This document shows, piece by piece, positions 28,740-38,388 of a stretch of 64,000 nucleotides of DNA. This DNA is from Lacrimispora xylanisolvens (GTDB taxonomy: Bacteria > Bacillota > Clostridia > Lachnospirales > Lachnospiraceae). Both the position numbers and the translations under genes were made by a program. The stretch spans positions 1,426,001 to 1,490,000 of the forward strand of contig CP070896.1 of NCBI GenBank assembly GCA_017084465.1, written 5' to 3'. How positions within the stretch are numbered: position 1 is the stretch's first letter; every line of letters begins with the position of its first letter. The notes under the pieces are model-generated. The model ran no database searches. It saw nothing but the letters and a program-made list of their open reading frames with translations, and was not told the DNA's origin.

Positions 28740-30515
28740 TTACTTTTTATCTGTTTTTTTACTGTCAACTCCAGGACCATATTCTCCTGATGTTTCTTTG
28801 TCTGATCCGGAATCGTTTTCTAAACTGGCTTTTTTCTCTTCTCTTACCTTGATCCCCGCTTTTGCTGCAGCAATCTTTTGGTTCAGTCCGTCTGCAACCT
28901 CGGACAGTTCCAGGCGCACATAGATAGCCTGGGCAGTCTGATAATAAGTGATTGCACTTTCATACTTTTCGTCGGCTAAAAGCTCATTTCCCTTATTTTC
29001 CAGATCAATGGCATTCTTCTGGTCATTTAACTTCTGCTGATTTTCCAGCTCCCGCTGCTCATCCTCTTCTTTTTTGCCTTTTCCTCGTCAGCCTTCACAG
29101 ACTCATCTTCTGCTTCTTTTGCGGCTTTGCTCTCTTCTTTTGCCGCAACCTGAGCAGATGCTGTTTTCTGACTGTCTTTATCCATCTTTTCTTCTAATGC
29201 TGCCTGCTTTGCCGTTGCCTCTTCTTTTCCAGCTGCAAAATAAAGGGAAGCCGCCTTGTCTCTGGCCTCACGGTAGGCCTTTAATGCGCCTTCCAATTCA
29301 CCATATCCCTCTTTTTGCTGTCCCGACTCGATTAAGTCAAATACACTAATATAATCTCTGGTTTGCTTTAACTGGCTCTCTATGTATTGTTTCCCCACGT
29401 TTCCCGATTCCACGGATAAATCTTTAGCTTTCAGATAGAGATCCTGGGCTTTCTGATACGCTTCCCCTTTCATCGCATCATCAGCCAGAAGAATCTGATC
29501 TGCCAGCCTTTTATATAAATCTGCTTCTTTGGATTCTTTTTTCTTCTTTAAGCCGTCGGCAAGCTTCTTTGCCTCTTTATAATCCTCAGATGCTTTCAAA
29601 TAGTTGTCATAACGTAAATACTCCTCGCCGCTTTCCATATGGATTTTAAGGCTCTCTTCTTTACGCTCTATACTTCTGTGACGAAGGAAAAGTCCCAGGC
29701 TGATTCCTCCTGCTGCCAGGAGAACAGGCAGTGCAATAAGCAATACTTTCTTTACCGTAATCTTCTTTGCAGGAGGCTGGTAGACCTTGTCCACAAAAGT
29801 CACGGCAAGGCTGTAATTATCCACCTCATCCGTTTCCTGTTTTCCCAGGATGGAATCTTCCGCTTTATCAAGTATTTCTTCTGGCTCAGTCGCCTCCTTA
29901 ACTGCTTCTAAGAATTCATCCTCACCGTAATTTTCCCATGCACCTCTGGTAAAAAAGAGCAAAACTGTCCCCGTCTTCCAGGCGGATTTTCTTTGAGCCT
30001 GAAATCTCCGGCTGTCCCCGCTCTCCAAGATAGGAATACAGATTATTCCGTGCCTCGTGAGCGGCCGCCTGATCCAGCGTAATCCGCTCCTCACGAAGCA
30101 GATTTTCAGTAAGGGACTGATCTGTTGTCTTTACTAAGATACGGGCATTCCGTACCAGATAAAACCGGCTGTTTCCTGCATAAAAAAAGCGAATGTTCCT
30201 GTAGTCTGATACAACCAGAACAACGGAAGCCTTCAGATGCATTCCTCCCCGCTGCTTAAGAAGCTCCTTGTGGGCAAGATTTATGTAGTGCTTTAACTTC
30301 CCTTTTTTCATGGAAGGTCCTTCTACAAAGCTGCGGATCACACTTTCCACCACCAGCTTGGCACTGTTGATCTCCAGTTCACCATCAAGACTGTCTGCAA
30401 GCACGTAGCAGGCAAAGTCATCCATTTCCACATAACCAAAGTAATCTCTGTTTGTCAGCTTATGACCTTCCTCCGAGATATACCTTGTCCGGAATTCAGA
30501 GTTAATTCTTCTCAT
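28740..30515 (-). CDS. PP2C-like phosphatase domain fused to membrane helix and TPR/coiled-coil tail (two frameshifts)
   Basis: Reconstructed to 591 aa. Residues 1 to about 205 resemble PP2C phosphatases (TNRDYFGYVE for the NxD motif, VLADSLDGE instead of the usual DGxG, and DSFALFTRGAWENYG near 190-204), but the changed metal ligands may make it a pseudophosphatase. About 253-277 is a transmembrane helix (VLLIALPVLLAAGGISLGLF). The rest is helical and charged with TPR-like pairs (YLKASEDYKEAKKLADGL, YQKAQDLYLKAKDLS, YESAITYYQTAQAIY). One T must be removed near 29945 and one A added near 29070 to join the parts. GGAGGTG precedes the start, which overlaps the upstream phosphatase gene. Confidence 0.65.
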
Positions 30516-31363
30516 CAGACACCTCCGCTTTTATTAACACTACGCTTCCGTTTTCTTTGTCCATCCCTTTTTTCTGTTCTGCTTCCATAATCAGACTGTC
30601 TGCCTTTTCCTTTAATGTGTAGTCTCTCAACAAAATGTCTTCCATTTCTGCCCATGAAAGAACATCAAAAATCCCCCTTGGTCATCATCATGATGATGTC
30701 TCCCTGCCTCAGACGTATAGGTTTGTCACATACTTCGATATCCCGAAATCCATCTATTCCAAGATAATTCCATATCCGGTCCTCTTCCATCGTCCAAATA
30801 GTTTCCTGTTTGGATAAGACGCCTTCCTGATAGGCATTTAATGCCAGAACATTCAGAGTCTGTCCTTTACTTATGGGGATCAGCTCCTGATTTCGAAACA
30901 GGGCAATTCTTATATCACCTGCCAGACCATAATGAAACGTAAATCCGTTTATGAAAGCTGCAGCAAGACACGTTCCGCCTCTTCGTTCCCCCAGTGTCTT
31001 CTGCACTCTTTGATTGGCTTCATAAAACGATGTTTTAAAGAAATATTCAGGGTTATGTAAAACCTGATAGGGCTGAAAAGCGTCAAGAACAGTATCCATG
31101 GCTGTCTGTGCGCATACTTTTCCAGTATTGGCTTTTCCAATACCGTCGGAAAGAACAGCCATCACCCCTGCGCTGCTGGATTCAAATCCTGCCATATCTG
31201 ACTGTATTTCCTTATCTCCCATTGTCTGGCTGATTACACACCGGCCAAAAGAGCCGCTCTCATTTTCCTCGTTTCTGTTCGTTTCCTCTCCAGGCAAAAG
31301 AAGTCTGCCTGCGACGGAAACAAGTAAAGCTGCTCCAATACCAATCATTATTGTCAGCATCAT
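30502..31363 (-). CDS. Membrane-anchored PP2C-type Ser/Thr phosphatase (one frameshift)
   Basis: Reconstructed to 286 aa. An N-terminal hydrophobic helix (MLTIMIGIGAALLVSVAG) is followed by a PP2C core: QSDMAGF (NxD-like), VLSDGIGKANTGK with Asp73-Gly74, GGTCLAAAFI near 129-138, and GDIRIALFR. The C-terminal part is restored by removing one T from TTTTT near 30664, giving KGDFDVLSW and ending KAEVSDEKN at 30504. T6SS loci regulated by threonine phosphorylation carry PppA, a PP2C enzyme, next to an FHA protein, and this gene overlaps an FHA gene by ATGA. It probably reverses phosphorylation of an FHA partner; no kinase gene was seen here. Confidence 0.75.
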
Positions 31364-31857
31364 TTTTGATCATCCCATTCAAAATTTTCTCCGCACAAAG
31401 GTACAAATAAAAAACGGCTTTTTCCCAGTTCTATTACATCATATGGTTTTAATTCTGTTGGAATATAAACCGCTTCTTCATTCAGATAGGCTAGTCCAGC
31501 TGCATCGCCAGGCAGAATCACCGTGTTCCTTTTTTTCTGATCGTAAACAATTATGGTGTGATTCTTCCGGTTGATCTCGTTGTCTCCCAGGATCTGTATA
31601 TCCATGTCATCCCCTCTGCCTACAAAATTTTTGCCACCATGAATTTTATAATCCATTCCAATTCTGGCTCCGGCTATGCACACCAGCCATCCACATACCG
31701 GACTGACCTCTTCCTGAAGCAGTTCAACAGCAGGCTCAAAACCAAGGGGTTTGGTGTCATCCTTTTCTTCCTTTAATTTCATCTGACAGTATGGACAGGT
31801 ATTTCCATAACGTCTTGCATTAAATACATGTCCGTTTGGGCATCTTACTAAGCTCAT
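31360..31857 (-). CDS. Zinc-ribbon plus FHA domain protein
   Basis: A 165-aa protein. Residues 6-24 make a zinc ribbon (CPNGHVFNARRYGNTCPYC). From about 65 on it has an FHA domain: GKNFVGRGDDMDI as the GR loop, NRKNHTIIVYD for the S/N-H segment, and a late NEEAVYIPTELKPYDVIELG. FHA domains bind phosphothreonine and act as switches in T6SS activation. The start codon follows GGAG, and the end overlaps the phosphatase gene by ATGA, which indicates translational coupling of reader and eraser. Confidence 0.8.
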   Translation of the reverse strand: MSLVRCPNGHVFNARRYGNTCPYCQMKLKEEKDDTKPLGFEPAVELLQEEVSPVCGWLVCIAGARIGMDYKIHGGKNFVGRGDDMDIQILGDNEINRKNHTIIVYDQKKRNTVILPGDAAGLAYLNEEAVYIPTELKPYDVIELGKSRFLFVPLCGENFEWDDQK

Positions 31858-31880
31858 GTTTTATTCTCCAATCTATGTTC

Positions 31881-32435
31881 TTATGTCAATAAGAGACGGG
31901 TATTTGCTATGTAAATAATATCTCCCGCCGATAATCTGCAAGGCCGGTTTGTTACCTGATAACAGCCGCCGTCTTCCACCTTTTTGATTTTTACACCATT
32001 TTGAGAACCCAAATCCTCCAGATACCAGGAATCCAGGCAAAAATTTAATACTGCATGCTGAGAGTCAATAAATGTGCTGTATTCACAATCTTCTAAATCA
32101 ACATCGACCTCTTCTTCGTCATTCTTCTTTCCTATGATCAACGCCGTTTTTCCCGCCAGATCCCAGGATTTTACTGGTCTTTCCTTTTCATCCAGAAGTA
32201 CCAGCTGACTGACTCCTGACATTTTTTTATAATCTGCCCCGCTTTGCCTTTTTTTTGTATTATGAGAGGTCATTAAAACAAGAATATCCGCCAGAACCAG
32301 AACCGAAACTGCTGCGATTGGAATCTGTATCCACATGCCTTTGCGGTTTAAATATAAGAAACACAGGTTAAATAATAATGAGCAGATCAACACTGCCATA
32401 TCAAGTACGATTTTCTTTTTTTTGATGGATTTCAT
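31881..32435 (-). CDS. Membrane FHA domain protein
   Basis: A 184-aa protein with two adjacent transmembrane helices near residues 10-55 (VLDMAVLICSLLFNLCFLYL, IPIAAVSVLVLADILVLM). A cytoplasmic FHA domain follows from about 80 to 184: ALIIGKKNDEEEVDVDLED as recognition loop, TFIDSQHAVL for the S-x-x-H segment, WYLEDLGSQNGVKI, and LSAGDIIYIANTRLLL. The layout places a phosphothreonine-binding module at the membrane and may recruit the machine there. It lies between the DnaJ-domain and zinc-ribbon-FHA genes in the same operon. Confidence 0.8.
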   Translation of the reverse strand: MKSIKKKKIVLDMAVLICSLLFNLCFLYLNRKGMWIQIPIAAVSVLVLADILVLMTSHNTKKRQSGADYKKMSGVSQLVLLDEKERPVKSWDLAGKTALIIGKKNDEEEVDVDLEDCEYSTFIDSQHAVLNFCLDSWYLEDLGSQNGVKIKKVEDGGCYQVTNRPCRLSAGDIIYIANTRLLLT

Positions 32436-32454
32436 GCACCTTCGGGCTCCTTCA

Positions 32455-32886
32455 TCATTTTTTTACGCCAAAAAAAGAAGAAAACAAATCATCTGGATTT
32501 ACCGGTCCAGTGGACTTTTTAGAGCTATTAGTCTCTTTGTAGGTTTCCATTCCCTTTCCAGGCTGAAAACCAAAAAAGCGTTCAAACTGGCTTAAATCAG
32601 GAGCTGGTCTTTCCGTCTCATTATTTGAATAGCCACGGTTGTTTTTCCCCTGCTCTTGTCTTGTGCTCTCCCGGTTATCACTAAAGCCAAGATCATACCG
32701 CTTCCGCTTTTCTTCATCTCCAAGTACCTCATAGGCTTCCTGGATTTCATACATCTTTTTATTTCCTACCGGATCATCCTTTATTACATCCGGATGGTAC
32801 TTTTTTGCCAGCTTTCTATACGCTGCCTTAATCTCTTTTTCTGTTGCCTGTGAGGATACCCCCAGAATCTTATAGTAGTTGAGCAT
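32455..32886 (-). CDS. DnaJ-domain protein of the injection cluster
   Basis: A 143-aa protein with a typical N-terminal J-domain: [18 protein letters not shown], then [14 protein letters not shown] with His31-Pro32-Asp33. The tail is polar and Asn/Gln-rich and ends [12 protein letters not shown]. It lacks the zinc-finger and substrate domains of housekeeping DnaJ, so it is a specialised co-chaperone. The obvious partner is the SAP-Hsp70-like protein at 26253-28724, whose ATPase it may stimulate. It is first after the terminator hairpin that follows the tube genes. Confidence 0.85.
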   Translation of the reverse strand: MLNYYKILGVSSQATEKEIKAAYRKLAKKYHPDVIKDDPVGNKKMYEIQEAYEVLGDEEKRKRYDLGFSDNRESTRQEQGKNNRGYSNNETERPAPDLSQFERFFGFQPGKGMETYKETNSSKKSTGPVNPDDLFSSFFGVKK

Positions 32887-32904
32887 ATTCTATTTTCCTT
32901 ACCG

Positions 32905-32928
32905 AAAAGGGCTGCCAAACGGCAGCCC
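32905..32928 (-). terminator. Rho-independent terminator/attenuator after the tube genes
   Basis: On the minus strand GGGCTGCC-GTTT-GGCAGCCC (32928-32909) is followed by TTTT. It sits 9 bases beyond the stop of the second tube-like gene and before the DnaJ-domain gene, so it would let tube protein be made in excess over downstream parts. Confidence 0.75.
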
Positions 32929-32936
32929 CCACATGT

Positions 32937-33362
32937 TTACACGCTGTATCCGCCTTCCACAGCGATTTGCGCCATCTTGTCTTTTTTCTGCTTCACAATC
33001 AGCTTAAATGTACCAACACCCTCGGTATCGCCGTAGTCTTCTTTATAGTCAACTACAAATGCATTGGGGTATGTAAATTTACGAATTACCTGGGAAGCTG
33101 CAATTACTTCAATGGTTACTTTCCGATAACAGTCAGATTTCTCTGCAGGTACTAATGACCAGAGTCCCAGCTGTCTTGTTCCATCAAATGGATCTCCGTC
33201 AACTGCGGTTAAAATCTTTCCTGAAATTTCTACAGTGCTTCCCAAATCAGTGGAACGGGCATTGGAGTCATGGGGAATATCGGTTCTGAATTTCACTCCT
33301 GTAATGCTGATTGTTCCTAAATCAATGGTAGATGGTCCTTCTACTTTTAATGTAAATCCCAT
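32937..33362 (-). CDS. Hcp/tail-tube-like protein, copy 2
   Basis: A 141-aa all-beta protein, closely related to its upstream neighbour. The shared block DIPHDSNARSTDLGSTV (about residues 31-47) is followed by W-SLVPAE-SDCYR, then a long hairpin SQVIRKFTYPNAFVVDY and FKLIVKQKKDK. The pattern of strands and position next to the sheath-like gene fit a T6SS Hcp or phage-tail tube subunit. Two tandem tube genes suggest either a mixed tube or a tube plus a terminator/initiator ring. The assignment needs structural confirmation. Confidence 0.6.
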   Translation of the reverse strand: MGFTLKVEGPSTIDLGTISITGVKFRTDIPHDSNARSTDLGSTVEISGKILTAVDGDPFDGTRQLGLWSLVPAEKSDCYRKVTIEVIAASQVIRKFTYPNAFVVDYKEDYGDTEGVGTFKLIVKQKKDKMAQIAVEGGYSV

Positions 33363-33395
33363 AATCGGTTCCTTCCTTTCTTTTCCTTATTTTAA

Positions 33396-33824
33396 TTATT
33401 CTCCGCTGAATCCGCCTTCAAATTTCAGATTTACCATCTTATCTTTTTTCTGCTTGATAAGAAGTTTGAAAATGCCGGTACCGGTTTCATCTGTAAAATC
33501 CTCTGAGTAGTCCACAACGAAAGCATTAGGTACTGTAATCTGTCTAACCACCTGTGATGCACTGACCACATCGATCTGAACATTGCGGTAGCAATCAGAA
33601 TTCTCTGCCGGAACAAGAGACCATCTGGCCAGCTTGCTGGTATCGTCTGCGGCTTCCCCGCCTACTGCTGCCAGTATCTTTCCTTCAATCAGTACCGTAG
33701 ATCCAAGATCTGTTGATCTTGCGTTGGAATCGTGGGGAATATCTGCCCCAAACACCACGCTAGTGATGCTTGTCTCACGCAGTTCCACAGATTCGCTGCC
33801 TGTGATTTTCATTCTAAGTCCCAT
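33396..33824 (-). CDS. Hcp/tail-tube-like protein, copy 1
   Basis: A 142-aa beta-rich protein with the same core as 32937-33362 (DIPHDSNARSTDLGSTVLIE, ARWSLVPAENSDCYR, SQVVRQITVPNAFVVDY, FKLLIKQKKDKM). GGAGG precedes the ATG. It lies 112 bases after the sheath-like gene, with a strong hairpin in between, matching the sheath-tube order of contractile systems. Its role as the inner tube propelled with the spike is inferred from fold pattern and synteny. It diverges from canonical Hcp, so simple sequence searches may miss it. Confidence 0.6.
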   Translation of the reverse strand: MGLRMKITGSESVELRETSITSVVFGADIPHDSNARSTDLGSTVLIEGKILAAVGGEAADDTSKLARWSLVPAENSDCYRNVQIDVVSASQVVRQITVPNAFVVDYSEDFTDETGTGIFKLLIKQKKDKMVNLKFEGGFSGE

Positions 33825-33904
33825 TAATTTTCCTCCATTCTCTTTTATCTATTTTTTGTAAACTATAAGCCCTGTGAATTCGGCTTTCAGTTACCGATTT
33901 TAAG

Positions 33905-33931
33905 GATCTTTCCTTTCATTTCGGAAAGATC
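33905..33931 (-). other. Hairpin between sheath-like and tube genes
   Basis: A perfect 9-bp inverted repeat, GATCTTTCC / GGAAAGATC with a 9-base loop, lies directly after the sheath-like stop. On the minus strand no T-run follows, so it is more likely an RNA processing or stability element than a terminator. Confidence 0.45.
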
Positions 33932-33936
33932 AGGTA

Positions 33937-36104
33937 TTACGCTGACTGTCCTTTTCTGGTCAATTCAACTTTTAAGTTTCTGGTTGTATTGCTGAACGTC
34001 AGCTGAACATTGCAGATACCATTTTTCTCATCTATATTGAAATCCAGTTCATCTCCATCCTGAAGTAAGGAGTTAACGTACTGGCGGTTTGCATCCCATT
34101 TACTCTTCTGGCTGCTTGGATTATTGCTGAAAAACTTAAGGATTTTGTCCTGCTTGAAATCACCGCTGTAAAACGCAGCATTCTTTCTATGTAGGTAACC
34201 ACAAGAGTCTTGTAAATGGGTTCAAATTCTGTACCGTTGCTTAGTAAATTTCTTGCTTTGTAAACCATAATATTTCTGATATCTCTGCCCTTATGCTGAG
34301 CATTATCGGAAGTAAACACAAAGCCAAAGCCGGTATTGTTAATAGAATTCTTAATTGCATTGGTAAATCCTGAAATTTCCTTTGTCATGCTGGTAGTAAC
34401 AAGTAGTGCATTATCATCTGCTTCAATATCGTAACGCACACCCGGGTATTCCATGGACGTATTGGGGAATCTTTGTTTTAAATATTCCGGACACTGCCAG
34501 GAAGCTGCAATACCTGCCGCGCCGTAGGCCGCTCCTATGTAAACACCCTCAATCCACATTTTCATAATGTCTTCTTTTTCCTTAGAAAGAGCAACATTTC
34601 CTTCCTCATCAATTACCATACGGTTATCGAGAATCAGTCCTGATTTATCCTTTGGTATAATGGTTACGTTAGGAATACAGGGAACTACAAATTCGCTGTA
34701 CTCTTTTTTCATTAAAGGTGTACATTTATCTTTAAAGATACCAATACCCTCTGTTGCCACATAGCTGAATGTGCTTTCTTCACCGGTGGAAAAGCTGAAG
34801 AATGTAGTAATCTTATAAGGTGTAATTGCATTCATCAAGGTAGCAAGACTTTCCATGGAATTGGTTCCAGGTTTCTTCACTTTCTGATTACCTGCAAAAC
34901 GCATTCTCTGTAATTTTCCGCCTCCGGACTGATTGAGTTCCACATCAGGTACAATTCCAAACCACAGAGTATTTTCAAACTCATTTTTATCATTGGTGGT
35001 ATTTAAATAAGTTAAAAGTCTTGGAAGATTGCTTGATTTTACTAACATTTCCAAAGGAATATTTGTAATAAGAAGCTTAGGCTGCATTCCTTTTTCCTTT
35101 ACCTGATACTGATCAAAAAATGCCTTAACGCCAAGAATCTTCTCAATCAGGGGTTTTACAGCCTTTACAAAATCGTCCTTGCTCTTTTTGTAGAATTCAA
35201 GGTATGTATTGTAATTGCGGACTTCTAATTCACGGTCTACGCTGCTTTCCACGGTTGAGGTAAGAGGACAGAAGGTTCTGACTACCAGTTCCCTTACATA
35301 ATCGGAAGGAGTATCATTTAAAGCATCGTAGTCATCTCTGAATGTCTGCACCAGGCTGGAATTAACATGATCATCTACAACTGCCAGCTGGGTTCCCTCC
35401 TCCTGTTTCATCTCCAGAATCTTTAATTCTCCGTCATCTCCCATGCTTAACAGTCCGGCCTTAAATTCCTGTCCGCCCTGTGCCGATTCTCCGCTTCCAA
35501 GAAGGAGACGGGTTTTAATATCTTCAATTGCAAGAGGAAGCATGGCTAAAACATTATTGTAGTTATGGCTCGCCTGTTCAAACTGAAAGTTTAACTGGTC
35601 TCCCATATCCAGGCGTTTTGGATCCTCATCATCAAGCTCCATATATTTGCCGTATGTATACTGAATCTCTTTTCTCACCTGGCGGATATCTTCCATAATT
35701 TTTTTCGGTGAAATCATATCAAGAACATTGCTGAACTTAAAATCCACATTTGCCACTCCCATGGCCCCTTTTGCGCCCTGAAGAGTAATCAGCATATTTA
35801 ACAGGTCATTCATTTCATTAAGCGGAATTTCCGTAATACAATTGTCCGGAATATTCTCTGGTTTCACCAGACTGTACTGAATACTTCCTGTTTTGGCATC
35901 GCACCAGGAGTAAACAACTGGCGCAAATTTCTCCAGAAATTCTGCAAAACTTTCTACCAGAAGCATTTCATTGATTTCCTTGATCTTGTCATCATCAAGG
36001 CTTGTCTTTCCTCTGACATCTCCGATCAGGGTGAGTAAATTCAGCTTTTCCGGATTAATTTCTGAAAATAATATTGTCCGGTTTGTTTGTGTAATTGTTT
36101 CCAT
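33937..36104 (-). CDS. Contractile-sheath-like (TssB/TssC-type) protein, one frameshift
   Basis: Reconstructed to about 722 aa from ATG 36104, preceded by GAGAGAGAAG; an in-frame ATG at 36137 is also possible. The N-terminal part (LLTLIGDVRGKTSLDDDKIK, SFAEFLEKFAPVVYSW) resembles the small sheath subunit. The large remainder contains the glycine/alanine-rich EGVYIGAAYGAAGIAASWQC and a C-terminal domain. One T is missing in TTTT near 34176; adding it yields LRFYSGDFKQDKILKFF and a stop at 33937. Length and order (vWA protein, then this, then two tubes) fit a fused sheath, but identity is by context and loose pattern only. Confidence 0.5.
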
Positions 36105-36200
36105 AAGCTTCTCTCTCTCTTTCTTACTTTTATTCATCCGCTCTCATCCTGAAAAAGGGATGGCAAGCGTAAACAACGATATTGGTTTAATTTAAAACTG

Positions 36201-38223
36201 TTACTGAATCATTGATATATAATGAATCTCCAGATCATAGATTCTATCCGGTGCAGTTACGGATATAATGTCACCAAAGCTGACACTGTACTGAATCTTC
36301 TTGCAGACAATAGAGCTGCCAATCATAATAGAGGAATTAGATGAATGATACAAAATCATACGCCGGTCCTCATCTGCTATGAGAAAGATATTATCTAGCC
36401 CTAAGTTTGCAGAAGCTTCCGGGTATTCTTTCATCAGATCCCCAAGACTGACTCTGTTGTCTTTGATCTTATACATAGGGAAGGTAAGGGGCGGGATTTC
36501 TTCATCTCCCTCAGGCTGTCCAATAAAGTAAGCATCCATTTTTCCCTGAAAACGGTTTTGCGCTTTCTTCTCGGTTATAACTTCAAGCTCAGGTTTGGGT
36601 TTATGGAATATTCTCCATATAATCCCACCAAGTATCAGGACCGCAATTAAAATCGCCCACCAGTATGCCTGCCATACAGGCATAACTGCAACCAGATACG
36701 TATAGGATATGGCTGTCTCTCCATCAGATATTTTAAAAATAACATTCTGGAGACCGGATTTAACGGGTTTAACATGTAGAACCCCTTCTTCTATGGATAC
36801 CTTAGCAGCGCTGTCTGAATTTTGTTCCAGTGTATAGGTAAGGGTATCTCCATCCGAATCTGTAAAATAATCATTAAGTATAAATTTTTTTTCACCACTT
36901 AATGGATTGTATTTGATTTGATCCGGAAGAGCGCCTGCCGGTGGTGTATTCACTACTGAAACCCTGACAGTATCAAATATACAGGATTCCATAGCATCAT
37001 CTAAACGGCTTTCTATGTAATAAGTTCCTGATTTTGTTAGCGTTGCCTCCCCTGTAATCACTCCATCTTTCACAACTGTACTAAGGCTGTTTCGTCCGCC
37101 TTCTGATTGTCCATCTGCGTATAATTCAATTTTAGGTGTGAACCCTTTGTAGAAATTTTCATCTGAGATCACAGTCCCTGCTTCATCTTTAAAATAAATC
37201 TTAAACGGCAGCGGCTTGTTCCGGCCTGTAGACGTATCTAATTCCAAAATTGGAATTAAATCTCTGTAACTGATCAGGTAAATCTTTAATCCCTGATTTT
37301 CTACCGTTCCTGTCTGAACGATTAATTCTCTGATGTCTTTACTCACATCTGATATCTTGGCAACAGAATAATGGAATAAATTGACCGGTTTTATCTGCTG
37401 ATCTCCGTAGATAACCGTGGTGTCACCAATCTGCTGGGGTGAGATCATCAGAACATCCATTTCATCTAAATAGGAATCATCCAGTTTAATTCGAATACTT
37501 TGACTTCCTGCGGCATAAACACCATTGGTTATTTCCTGAATTTTGTACGCCATGTTGGAATTGAATATTCCATAAAGGACTTCAATCAATGTCTCAGGTT
37601 TTTTCCACTGAATAATTCTGTCCGCCTGTCTGACCTGCAATATCTTTTAAAATCTCTTTGTTCCCGTCATATTTTCCAAAAGCAACGGTATAGACCGGTA
37701 CCCCCTGGGATTTACAGGCCTCGATGGTATTCTTTAAGTCTGCATTGGAAGTTTCTAATGTTCTTCCGGTTTTAGATCCTTTTAAATCCGATTCTCCGTC
37801 AGAAATCAGAACTACCATACGCTTTCGACCGCTCTCCGGCCCTGACAGACCAAAAGCATAACTTAACCCCAATCCTATATCTGTATTGCCGGAGTAGCCG
37901 GAAGCATCCATCAGACTTTTTAAAGCGTCACGGTCTTCCTGAGACTTTACCGAAGCCGGAGCCGCTGATGTAACAATCTGATCATTGTAAGCCACAAACC
38001 CAATCCTTATGTCAGCACTGTGAACAGTATCCACAAATGCCTTGACCATCCCCACTCCTGTATGATCCGGATCATTGGTTTTCATAGAACCGCTGTAATC
38101 CATGACGAACATTACGTCCAGCCCATTTTTTTTACTGGCTATTTCCTCTGCGGATACAGGGAACGTAACAGATAGAAAAGCAAAACATAATAGAACCGCC
38201 AATACTGCATTTAATCTCTTCAT
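36201..38223 (-). CDS. Secreted/membrane vWA protein with cytoplasmic FHA-like tail (one frameshift)
   Basis: Reconstructed to about 673 aa. A signal peptide (residues 1-25, ending PVSAEE) leads to a von Willebrand A domain with intact MIDAS motif DYSGS (Asp42, Ser44, Ser46) and SGYSGNTDIGLGL. Extracellular beta domains follow, including a cadherin-like NDYFTDSDGDTLTYTL stretch. A transmembrane helix lies near 516-536 (AYWWAILIAVLILGGIIWRI), and the cytoplasmic tail ends in an FHA-like beta domain. One A too many in a six-A run near 37591 splits the gene; removal gives NYSVEKPETLIEVL. ATG 38223 was chosen over an upstream GTG. It could serve as envelope anchor or sensor for the machine. Confidence 0.75.
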
Positions 38224-38254
38224 ATACGTCCACACCTTTGTATTAATTTGTTAG

Positions 38255-38328
38255 TTACATTATAATACAAAAATATGCAAAAAAACCGTTCATGTAATAT
38301 TTAGCACGCTACATGTAATTTTTGGTAA
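38255..38328 (-). promoter_or_regulatory. LytTR-type promoter cassette A1 before the vWA-sheath-tube operon
   Basis: The minus strand has a TATAAT -10 box (38264-38259) without a good -35. Two direct repeats of AAATTACATG, 21 bases apart, abut the -35 zone. The 74 bases 38255-38328 align without gaps to 39915-39988, before the lipoprotein gene. This is the layout of activator-dependent LytTR promoters. Confidence 0.6.
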
Positions 38329-38388
38329 AAAACAGCTGAATTTTTCCCTTGATTCGACATTTTTCGACACGAATCACCTGATCTTTCA

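Noticed and set aside
22466..38223. Canonical T6SS with TssJLM and ClpV
   Set aside because: No IcmF/DotU-like membrane genes and no AAA+ ATPase are seen; the host looks single-membraned.
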